From contig JALHNS010000031.1 of NCBI GenBank assembly GCA_022843445.1, forward strand, positions 1 to 32,039: a stretch of 32,039 nt of DNA, given 5' to 3'. The position numbers and the translations under genes are program-made. Each line of letters starts with the position of its first letter. Within the stretch, counting starts at the first letter, position 1. This DNA comes from Gemmata sp. Lineage in GTDB: Bacteria; Planctomycetota; Planctomycetia; Gemmatales; Gemmataceae. Below the pieces are notes generated by a model, which made no database searches, was not told the origin of the DNA, and saw only the letters and a list, made by a program, of their open reading frames with translations. Of the stretch, positions 22,773 to 29,483 are shown in pieces.

Positions 22773-23160
22773 AGCGCACCCTCCGCGAACGCCCGAGTTT
22801 CCCCGGTCGCGGTGGCGGTATAGCGTGCGGCGCGAATCTGCGAAAGGTCAACTGCCGAGCCGAGCCAGCAAACCGAGCGGTGTGATCGTCTCGAAGAACG
22901 CTTGAAAAACAAGCAGAAATTGGCCGAATGGAGCGCGTATCCGAGTTCGGGCCATTGAAACGCCGCTACCGCGATTCGGCGTACCAAGCCGTCGCGGTGA
23001 ACGCGGGTTCGAGTTCTCGGACTGCTGCGGGGTGCCGCTCACTCGCGTTCGCGGCTCGTTGCGCGTTCGGACCCGCGCACGAAAACCCCTTCGGCAAGTG
23101 CGCCCGCGCACCGCCGAACGAATAGTATACTTACGTTCAAATCATGTCAACGGGTGAAAC
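22773..23160. other. 388-nt non-coding gap, likely 5' leader of the DUF11 gene
   Basis: Between two minus-strand genes. The end nearest 23160 holds a promoter-like sequence (23122-23150) facing the DUF11 gene. The remainder is less GC-rich than the flanking genes around 22890-22930, and the open frames crossing it lack ribosome-binding sites and have Arg/Ser-rich composition. I see no convincing gene, terminator or riboswitch fold by eye. It may be a long untranslated leader or hold a small RNA. Confidence 0.4.
23122..23150 (-). promoter_or_regulatory. Sigma-70-like promoter facing the DUF11 gene
   Basis: On the minus strand, a perfect -35 TTGACA (23150-23145) is followed by TACTAT (23127-23122) at 17-nt spacing, overlapping TATACT (23129-23124) at 15-nt spacing. 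It begins 11 nt after the stop of the TIGR03790 gene, in an unusually AT-rich patch. Whether planctomycete housekeeping sigma uses this exact consensus is assumed. Confidence 0.5.
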
Positions 23161-24450
23161 TTACGGGAAGCGCGCGCCCTTCGGGCTGGCGGTGATGTCG
23201 TCGGGCTTCAGTTTCCCGCGCCCCTTGAACGGCGTGTACAGCGGATCGCCCACCAGCACCGTCATCCAACTGCAAAACAGCATCGAGTCCGCGTAGCACT
23301 CTACCAGTGTGCGGTCGCCGCACGCGAGCAGGCCGAAGAACTCCGCGGGCTTAGGGAACCCGACCGTGTACGGTTCCGCCACCGGCCCGAGTGTCGCGCA
23401 CACGCCCTTCTTCAGCAGGTTCGGGCACCACACTTTGCTGCCCTCGTTCCGCAGCGTCACGGCCTCGCTACTCGCCAAGTGCCACGCCACCGCGCCGCGC
23501 TCGTACTCGCAGCAGTCCACGAAGTTCGCGTGCGAGTACCACCCGCAATAGAGCGCCACGCCCTTCGCCGCCCCCGGCTTCAGCACCTCGTTCTTGTCGT
23601 CGAGTTCGACCTCGAACCCAGCGGCTTTCAGGTGCTCGGCTGCTTCGCGCATGGATGTGTCGTAGCCATCGTACCCGGTGCCGCGGTCCTTGCTCTTCGG
23701 GTCGAACTTGAAGCCGCGCGCGTCGATCACCGCTTTGCCCTTCAACCCGTCCTTCTCGGTGGCGATGGCGTCGTCCACAAGGCGCTTGGCGATTGCGGGC
23801 GAAGGCCCGTCGAGCCGCGACACGAGCAGCACGGCCGGGTTGCGCTTCGCGCCTTCGGGCGCGAACCGGAACCGCGGGTTCATCTGCCACCGCACCAGCG
23901 CGTATTCGGGCCACCACAGGCACATGAGTTCGCTGTCCACGCTCGCCTCGCTCTCGGCGTGCGTGAGCACCCGCTCGCGGGCTTGCAGCTTGTTCGCGTC
24001 GGCGCGGGCCGCCGCCAGTTCCTTCGCGTCGGCCTGCTTATCTTTCTCTTTCTTCTCCAGTTCCGCGAGTTTCTTTCGCGCCTCCGCGAGTTCGGGGCGC
24101 AGCGTCGCGAGTTCCTTCTGTTCGTCGGCGTTCGGTAGCACGCGCCCGACGCGCAGCGGCACGCCGAAAGTGGTGAGCAGCACCTTCGCAGCGTCTTTGT
24201 GCGGCTTGAGCGCGGTACGGAGAGGCGCGACGAGTTTCGCGTCGTACTCGGCGCGCGAAATGTCTTCGACCTTCGGCAGATCGAGTTCGACCACGTTGCC
24301 TTTGGGCACGCCGCGCTTGGCGATGTAGTGGTCCGCGACCTCGCGGCCCGCGGGCACGTTCTTGTTGACGACGAGCCACACGTCTTTGGGTTCGAGCGCA
24401 GCGGCGGGCGCGCACAGGGCGACGAGGGCGAACGCGGAAAGGGTGCGCAT
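23161..24450 (-). CDS. TIGR03790 family exported protein with a coiled-coil insertion
   Basis: A 429-aa protein with a signal peptide (MRTLSAFALVALCAPAAALE) followed by VWLVVNKNVPAGREVADHYIAKRGVPKGNVVEL, the hallmark N-terminal block of TIGR03790. Residues ~108-165 are a charged insertion (QKELATLRPELAEARKKLAE, LEKKEKDKQADAKELAAARA) predicted to form a coiled coil. The remaining family features continue after it: WWPEYALVRWQMNP, LLVSRLDGPSPAIAKRLVDDA, YCGWYSHAN and a C-terminal VGDPLYTPF. The family is found in planctomycetes and related bacteria, and its biochemical role is not established. ATG 24450 is chosen because codons upstream give a His/Pro-rich leader before the signal peptide. Next upstream on the same strand is the CE15-like esterase, 48 nt away, so a shared transcript is possible. 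Confidence 0.8.
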   Translation of the reverse strand: MRTLSAFALVALCAPAAALEPKDVWLVVNKNVPAGREVADHYIAKRGVPKGNVVELDLPKVEDISRAEYDAKLVAPLRTALKPHKDAAKVLLTTFGVPLRVGRVLPNADEQKELATLRPELAEARKKLAELEKKEKDKQADAKELAAARADANKLQARERVLTHAESEASVDSELMCLWWPEYALVRWQMNPRFRFAPEGAKRNPAVLLVSRLDGPSPAIAKRLVDDAIATEKDGLKGKAVIDARGFKFDPKSKDRGTGYDGYDTSMREAAEHLKAAGFEVELDDKNEVLKPGAAKGVALYCGWYSHANFVDCCEYERGAVAWHLASSEAVTLRNEGSKVWCPNLLKKGVCATLGPVAEPYTVGFPKPAEFFGLLACGDRTLVECYADSMLFCSWMTVLVGDPLYTPFKGRGKLKPDDITASPKGARFP

Positions 24451-24498
24451 GCGAGTTCCGTGGGCGTGGGGCGGTGGGCGACTCAACAGTATACGCCG

Positions 24499-25767
24499 CT
24501 ACTTCAGCCACTTGTCGGCGAACCGGACGTACACTTTCCAGTCGTCGGGCGTCATCGCGTGCTTGCCGGCGCGGATGAAGTAGCCCAACCGCTCGGCGCT
24601 CAAGGTGCCCTGCTCCGGCACTTTGTCCGCGACCGGGTTCGCGTCGCCGTATAGCTTGTACGCGGGCGCGGCGGCGCGCAGCACGTCGAACTGGCCCGGC
24701 GGGTTCGCCCACTGGTCGTCTTCGGCGTTGGTGAACAGCACCGGGCGCGGCGCGCAGATCGCTACCAAGCAGTGTTGATCGAACGGCAACTTCGTGGTGT
24801 CGTCGCCGAACGCGCTGAAGTTCGCGCAGAACCAGTGCGGGAACGCGGTCGTGATGCGCTTCACCGTTTCGGCCTTCTCGTTCTTGCTGCGCGACGGCCC
24901 CGCGCCGCCGCACCCGGACTGGTGCGGGATCACCACCGCGAACCGGTCGTCGAACGCGCCGGCCAACAGCGCCGTTTTGCCCAACCGCGAGTGACCCACC
25001 ACCGCCAACCGCTTCGCGTCGATGTCTGACGCGCTCACGAGGTAATCGGCGGCGCGCCCGCAGCCCCACGCCCACCACGCGATGGTCGCGGTTCGGTCCG
25101 TGGCCGGCATCCCCATCGGCATGAGCATCATCGTCGCGCGCATCCCCTCGTGGTCGTTCGGCCGATCGGGTTGGATGTCGCCGCAGTAGAACGTCGCCAC
25201 CGCGTAGCCGCTCTCGATCACTTGCTGAAGCGGCCAAGTGTCCGCTTGCTTGCCGCGGCCCGCGGCCGTCGCCTTGTTCGTGCCCTTCTCGACGCCGGGG
25301 TAGTTCGCGGGCACCCACGCGGTAGGGACGCGTACTTTCTCGTGCGCGGTGAGCAAGTGATTGCCGCCGAAGTTCGGGCCGACGAAGCACGGGAACGGCC
25401 CCTTCCCGTTCGGCACCGCGACCAGCAGGTGAATCTTCGGCCACTCCGGCGGGCCGAACGTAATCTCGACCTCGCGCAGCGTGCCCTTCCCGTCGAACGC
25501 TTTCGCGTCCTCGAAGAGAACCTTGCTCGTAACCTGAGTCGGCTTCGCCGGGAACCGGCCGTACATGTAGTGTTGGAACAGTTCCTTCAGTTCGGGGCGG
25601 CGTTTCGCCTCCCAATCCGCTTTGGTGGCGATTTTGGTGCCGTCGCGGAGCGCGAGCGGGTCCGGGAGCTCCGCGACTTGTGGCAGTTTGTCCGGTGCGG
25701 GCAGGTCCGCGGGGATGGCGGTTGCGGTCACGGCGAGTGCTCCGAGGAGCGCGAGGGAGAGGCGCAC
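24499..25767 (-). CDS. Exported CE15-like glucuronoyl esterase / alpha-beta hydrolase
   Basis: A 422-aa protein with a signal peptide (VRLSLALLGALAVTATAIPA). The alpha/beta-hydrolase core carries the nucleophile elbow VVGHSRLGKTALLAGAFDDRF with Ser260; CE15 enzymes have the same S-R-x-G-K context. Other CE15-type features are LFQHYMYGRFP (63-73), FVGPNFGGNH (128-137), SGCGGAGPSR (284-293), NAEDDQWANPPGQ (347-359, possible acid) and KHAMTPDDW with His403. CE15 enzymes split ester bonds between lignin and glucuronoxylan. Here the segment before SGCGG is PHQ rather than the more usual NE, so substrate use may differ. GTG 25767 is required because no ATG precedes the signal peptide; GAGG lies about 8 nt upstream. 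No other polysaccharide-degradation gene is nearby. Confidence 0.78.
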   Translation of the reverse strand: MRLSLALLGALAVTATAIPADLPAPDKLPQVAELPDPLALRDGTKIATKADWEAKRRPELKELFQHYMYGRFPAKPTQVTSKVLFEDAKAFDGKGTLREVEITFGPPEWPKIHLLVAVPNGKGPFPCFVGPNFGGNHLLTAHEKVRVPTAWVPANYPGVEKGTNKATAAGRGKQADTWPLQQVIESGYAVATFYCGDIQPDRPNDHEGMRATMMLMPMGMPATDRTATIAWWAWGCGRAADYLVSASDIDAKRLAVVGHSRLGKTALLAGAFDDRFAVVIPHQSGCGGAGPSRSKNEKAETVKRITTAFPHWFCANFSAFGDDTTKLPFDQHCLVAICAPRPVLFTNAEDDQWANPPGQFDVLRAAAPAYKLYGDANPVADKVPEQGTLSAERLGYFIRAGKHAMTPDDWKVYVRFADKWLK

Positions 25768-25787
25768 GGTGGGGTCCTCAAATGGAA

Positions 25788-25813
25788 GCGACCGGGGCCA
25801 AAGCCCCGGTCGC
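25788..25813 (-). terminator. Perfect hairpin between the 641-aa gene and the esterase gene
   Basis: An 11-bp perfect stem (GCGACCGGGGC 25788-25798 with GCCCCGGTCGC 25803-25813) closes a CAAA loop. It lies 37 nt after the stop of the 641-aa gene and 20 nt before the esterase start on the minus strand. The following T-tract is weak, so it could terminate the upstream transcript or regulate the esterase. Confidence 0.45.
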
Positions 25814-25850
25814 GGTAGCGTACCCGAACGCGCGGCGCGCGTAAACGCGC

Positions 25851-27776
25851 TCAGCGGATGAAGATCGTCGCGAGGCCGAACGCGAGCGGTTCCACGCCCA
25901 CCACTTCCAGCGGCAGGCTGAACGATTCGTTCACCTCGATGCGGATCGTCTTGCCGTCGTCGCGGGTCACGGTCAGGTTCGGGAACAGGTGCCGCGTCAG
26001 TTCGTGCGCGTTCGGGATGATGCCCACGTCGATCGGCTCGAAGTCCTCTTCGCCGCTCCCGAACCGGCCCGCGAGGTTGCCGACCAGCCCGAGGAACAGC
26101 GGCCCGATGGTGCACAGGTTGCTCGCGGTGCCGCGCGGGTCGCAGTATTGCAGCCCGCAGCCGGGTTCCATGCCCGCGAGGCGCTTCGCGGTCGCGTCGT
26201 CCGGCTTCCACTTGGGCAGTTCGCCCTTGTGCCGCAGGATCAGGCCCTGCACCAGTTGCGGGTTGCCCCCGATCACCAGCCAGTCGCCGACGATGGCGTA
26301 CGTCGGTGTAACGACGCCGAACCCGCGGGAGTGGAACTCGCGGGTCTCGACGCCGCGCACCACGCGCTTCTTCACCTTGATCGGGCCGTTCGCGACGCCC
26401 TCGAGCGCGCCCTGAATGCGGGCCGTCGCGGACCACACCTTCGCCGCGTCCTTCACCGACACGCAGAACACCGTGCCGAACACGCTCAGCCCCTCGGTCG
26501 GGCTTTGGTACATCACGAACTTGTCGCCGAGGTGCGGCAGCAGGTCGTCGCCCACGCTGATGCCGAGGAACTTGTCCACTTCGCGGCGCATGAAGTCTTT
26601 GCGCTCCTGAATCTGCTGCGCGACCGGCTTCTTGCCGTCTTCGGGCCCGAACTGCTCGTTCAGCGAGGCGAACTCGATGATCCCGAGTGCCGCGTCGTAG
26701 GCCGCGGGCGCGTCGACCCGCAGCGCCGAGAAGCGGCTCACGTCGCTCGGCAGCGGCGGCAGGTCCGCGAGGCCCAGCGGTTCCTTCTTCAGCACCTTGG
26801 CGACGCCCTTGCGCTCGCCGGGCGCGTCCAGTTCGTACAGCGCGCGCGACTCTTTGCCGTCGAACCCAGAAGAGAACACGACCGCTTTGAAGTTGCTGAT
26901 GCCGTTGGCGTCGAGGCGCTCGCGCAACCCCGGCACGAACGGCCCGGCGAGCGACTTGAGCAACCCGACCAGCGCGCCGGTGTCGGCGTAGCCGCGCGTG
27001 ATCGATTCGAACTTGCCGAGCCCCGCGGCGCGCTTGTAGAGCGGGTTCGCGGTCACGCCGCCGGTCTTCTTCGCGGCTTGCATTTCGTCGATCACTTCGC
27101 GCGGCTTGCGGGTGCCGACGTACAGCACGAAGTGCCCGCCGTCGGTCCACCACGCGAGGTTCGGTTCGACCGGGCCGTCCTTCGGCAGTTGCACGCGGAA
27201 CCCCTTGCGACCGGCGTGCTCGAAGGCGTCGAGTTTCGCGTCGGATTGGCGCGCGACGAGCCGCAGCGTGCCGAACAGCGCCTCGGCGCGGTCGCCGGCG
27301 TGCGGCACCAGTACGAACACCTGCGCGTCCGGGATCACGGCTTCCGCGCCGGGGGCGCGCCCGCCGAGCAGGCCGCCGAGCGCGCCCGCGACGCCCTTGA
27401 GCGTGGGCCGCGGTTCGCGCACTTCCGCGGCCACGATCACGCCCTTGTCGGTCAGCAGTTCGATGAGTTTCTCGGCCGACTTCAGGTCCGCGAGATCGGC
27501 CTTCAGTTCCGCGGGCGGCTTGCCGTTCAGGAGCGGTTCGGCGAGCAGCGCGCCGCCGAGTTGCTTCGGCAGTTTCTTGAGCGCTTCGCGGACGCTGTCA
27601 CCGGTCGGGCCGGCCATCACCGCGCCGAGGACCGACTTCTTGTACGCGGCTTCGTGCGCGGAAATGCCGTCCCACCGGACGAACAGTTGCGTGCTCGCGG
27701 GGATGAGCTTTTCCGGTTCGTCGGCGCGGGCGCTCGAAGCGAAACCGAGCGCGACGAGCGCGAGAGCGAGGCGCAT
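25851..27776 (-). CDS. Large exported protein of unknown function (641 aa)
   Basis: A 641-aa protein with a clear signal peptide (MRLALALVALGFASSARADE) and the mature start PEKLIPASTQLFVRWDG, an arrangement seen in planctomycete DUF3352-like exported proteins. The body is mixed alpha/beta with repeated modules of the type FGTLRLVAR, FVLYVGTRKPREVIDEM and AIVGDWLVIGGNPQLVQGLI, the last two looking like duplicated strand-helix units that end in an NP...L motif. A glycine-rich stretch (AGALGGLLGGRAPGA) lies near residue 130. There are few cysteines (FCVS, GCGLQYC, NLCT) and no catalytic motif I recognise. ATG 27776 with GGAG about 9 nt upstream begins the signal peptide. It is flanked by the long inverted repeat upstream and a hairpin downstream, so it is probably monocistronic. 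Function not assigned. Confidence 0.75.
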   Translation of the reverse strand: MRLALALVALGFASSARADEPEKLIPASTQLFVRWDGISAHEAAYKKSVLGAVMAGPTGDSVREALKKLPKQLGGALLAEPLLNGKPPAELKADLADLKSAEKLIELLTDKGVIVAAEVREPRPTLKGVAGALGGLLGGRAPGAEAVIPDAQVFVLVPHAGDRAEALFGTLRLVARQSDAKLDAFEHAGRKGFRVQLPKDGPVEPNLAWWTDGGHFVLYVGTRKPREVIDEMQAAKKTGGVTANPLYKRAAGLGKFESITRGYADTGALVGLLKSLAGPFVPGLRERLDANGISNFKAVVFSSGFDGKESRALYELDAPGERKGVAKVLKKEPLGLADLPPLPSDVSRFSALRVDAPAAYDAALGIIEFASLNEQFGPEDGKKPVAQQIQERKDFMRREVDKFLGISVGDDLLPHLGDKFVMYQSPTEGLSVFGTVFCVSVKDAAKVWSATARIQGALEGVANGPIKVKKRVVRGVETREFHSRGFGVVTPTYAIVGDWLVIGGNPQLVQGLILRHKGELPKWKPDDATAKRLAGMEPGCGLQYCDPRGTASNLCTIGPLFLGLVGNLAGRFGSGEEDFEPIDVGIIPNAHELTRHLFPNLTVTRDDGKTIRIEVNESFSLPLEVVGVEPLAFGLATIFIR

Positions 27777-27834
27777 GAGCGGTCTCCGGGGACGTGAGGG
27801 GGTGAGTCGAGTTGTGTTCGTGTGTGGAAGTGTC

Positions 27835-27999
27835 TTTGCCCTCTCCCCTTGCGGGAGAGGGTGCCCGCGCTTCGCGGGCGGGTGAGGGGTGAGTTACACC
27901 ACTGGTTCAGCGAAGCGGAACTCGTGTTTGCTCCTCGCCCCTCACCCGGCCTCGAAGACTCGGCCACCCTCTCCCGCGCTGACGCGGGGAGAGGGCAAA
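27835..27999. repeat. Large imperfect inverted repeat with nested hairpins
   Basis: The arms 27835-27893 and 27934-27999 pair in four blocks: TTTGCCCTCTCCCC with its complement, CGGGAGAGGGTG, a variable CG-rich middle, and GGGTGAGGGG. Each arm also folds on itself (CCTCTCCC with GGGAGAGG; CCCGCG with CGCGGG). The unique spacer is 27894-27933 (40 nt), the same length as in the two REPIN-like elements, but no GTRG foot is visible. It lies between the DUF1501 stop and the 641-aa start. CCCTCTCCC/GGGAGAGGG inverted repeats recur in many bacterial intergenic regions. Confidence 0.75.
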
Positions 28000-28019
28000 A
28001 ACAGGGGATCGCCGCGCAC

Positions 28020-29375
28020 TTAGTCTTTCACCGGCACCGGCAGCGGCGCGTCCGGCACCGGGATCGGCCCGTCGCCCGGCCCGCCCTGCGGCACGCGCTC
28101 CGCCTTCTTCTTCATGTCGAACAGCGGCAGTTTCTCGAACGCTTCGCCCAGCACGGTCTTGCTGTCCACGCCGAGCCACGTGTCGAGCACGCTCGCGTAC
28201 ACGCGGCGGAAGTCGGTGTGGTATTTGATGTCGCCGTCGGTCAGGTCCGAGAGGCTCGGGTGCTTGCCCACCAACCCGCCGGCGACCTTCGCGCCCGCGA
28301 GGAACATGCACGACCCGCTGCCGTGGTCGGTGCCGCGGCTCCCGTTCTCGCGCACCCGGCGGCCGAACTCGGAGTACGTCATCACGCACACGCGCTCCGC
28401 GTGCTCGCCGAGTTGCGACAGCATGTTCTGAATCGAGTTCGACACGTTGCCCAGCAGGTCGGCGTGGTTGTCCGCTTGGCGCGAGTGCGTGTCGAAGCCG
28501 CCGAGTTGGGCGTAGTACAGCCGCGTGCCGAGGCCCTTCTGGATGAGCCGTCCGATCAGGTTCAGCTTCCCGCCGAGCGATTGCAGGTCGTCGGGGTCGC
28601 GCGTGACGAACCGGCCGTTCACGAACTCCTGCCGCCCGCCGCCGTTCCCGCCGGTGCCCTGAAGCGCCTCTTCGATCATCTGGAGGCTGGTGTAGGTTTG
28701 CAGTTGGCGCTTGCGGACGAACGCGGTCAGGTCGGCCCCGTCGTCTTTGCCGGTGTTCAGTTGCTCGATCAGGCTCTTGCGGCCGGTCTGGTTGCCGTTG
28801 AGTTGCAACCGGAAGCTGGCGCGGTCCGCGAGGCTGATGACGCCGCCGTCCGCGCCCTGCATGGCGACCGGCAGGCGCTCGTCGCCGAGGTACATGCCGG
28901 GCACGCCCGCGTCGCGCACCGTCATGCCGGGGATCGCCCGCGCGAGCCAGCCGCCGGTGGTGGCGCGCTTCGGGTCCGCGAGCTGCCAGATGTCCATGCT
29001 CTCGAAGTGCGAGCGGTCCGGGTTCGGGTAGCCGACGCCCTGAATGACTGCGAGCTGCTTCGACTCGTAGAGCTGCTTGAACCCGTTCATCCGCGGGTGC
29101 AGCCCGTGGTAGTCGTCGAGGCGCAGCACTTCCTTCTTGGTGAACGCGAGCGTGGGCCGCGCCTTCTGGTACAGGTCGTCGCCGTAGGGCGCGACGGTGT
29201 TCAGCCCGTCGTTGCCGCCGGTCAGTTCGACCACCACGAGCACGGTGTCCTTCTTCTTGTCGGCCTTGTCCGCGGCGCTGGCGGTGTTCGCGAGGAACTC
29301 CGGCACCACACCGCCGACGGCCATGAGGCTCGACGCGCCGAGCGTGGTCTTCAAGAAGTCGCGGCGGTTCGCCAT
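28020..29375 (-). CDS. DUF1501 protein with Tat signal
   Basis: A 451-aa protein of the DUF1501 family (sulfatase/alkaline-phosphatase-fold relatives). The N-terminus MANRRDFLKTTLGASSLMAV is a twin-arginine signal with the RRDFLK motif, so it is exported folded and probably binds a metal. DUF1501 signatures follow: VVVELTGGNDGLNTVAPYGD (47-66), LHPRMNGFKQLYESKQLAVIQGVGYP (~92-117), SHFESMDIWQ, GGFDTHSRQADNHADLL, and VCVMTYSEFGRRVRENGSRGTDHG with a conserved His. It is encoded after DUF1800 on the same strand, the normal planctomycete pairing, where the two probably act together outside the cytoplasm; the reaction is unknown. A 102-nt gap holding heptamer repeats separates the genes. The C-terminus is Pro/Asp-rich. 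Confidence 0.92.
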   Translation of the reverse strand: MANRRDFLKTTLGASSLMAVGGVVPEFLANTASAADKADKKKDTVLVVVELTGGNDGLNTVAPYGDDLYQKARPTLAFTKKEVLRLDDYHGLHPRMNGFKQLYESKQLAVIQGVGYPNPDRSHFESMDIWQLADPKRATTGGWLARAIPGMTVRDAGVPGMYLGDERLPVAMQGADGGVISLADRASFRLQLNGNQTGRKSLIEQLNTGKDDGADLTAFVRKRQLQTYTSLQMIEEALQGTGGNGGGRQEFVNGRFVTRDPDDLQSLGGKLNLIGRLIQKGLGTRLYYAQLGGFDTHSRQADNHADLLGNVSNSIQNMLSQLGEHAERVCVMTYSEFGRRVRENGSRGTDHGSGSCMFLAGAKVAGGLVGKHPSLSDLTDGDIKYHTDFRRVYASVLDTWLGVDSKTVLGEAFEKLPLFDMKKKAERVPQGGPGDGPIPVPDAPLPVPVKD

Positions 29376-29385
29376 GCTTGCACCG

Positions 29386-29415
29386 AGGGGTCAGGGGACA
29401 GGGGTCAGGGGTCAG
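29386..29415. repeat. Tandem heptamer repeat AGGGGTC (4 copies)
   Basis: AGGGGTC, AGGGGAC, AGGGGTC and AGGGGTC stand in exact tandem at 29386-29413, followed by AG. The array lies 11 nt upstream of the DUF1501 start on the minus strand and probably overlaps the region where its ribosome-binding site would be; no other Shine-Dalgarno is obvious. Confidence 0.8.
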
Positions 29416-29448
29416 TGAAGACAACTCGCGCGAGCGGTGGCAGCGGGT

Positions 29449-29483
29449 ACCGCCCACTGTCCACCGCCCACTTCCCACTAACC
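29449..29483. repeat. Degenerate heptamer array (ACCGCCC / ACTGTCC type)
   Basis: Five consecutive 7-nt units start with AC and mostly end in CC: ACCGCCC, ACTGTCC, ACCGCCC, ACTTCCC, ACTAACC. The last overlaps the DUF1800 stop codon (29478-29480). Together with 29386-29415, it fills most of the gap between DUF1800 and DUF1501. Confidence 0.6.

Noticed and set aside
22848..23111. An 87-codon minus-strand open frame in the 388-nt gap
   Set aside because: Arg/Ser/Thr-rich without a domain, and no Shine-Dalgarno; it looks like chance in GC-rich DNA.
24499..27153. A single 884-codon minus-strand gene joining the esterase to upstream sequence
   Set aside because: The N-terminal half is an off-frame reading of the 641-aa gene. 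The real start is GTG 25767, directly before a signal peptide.
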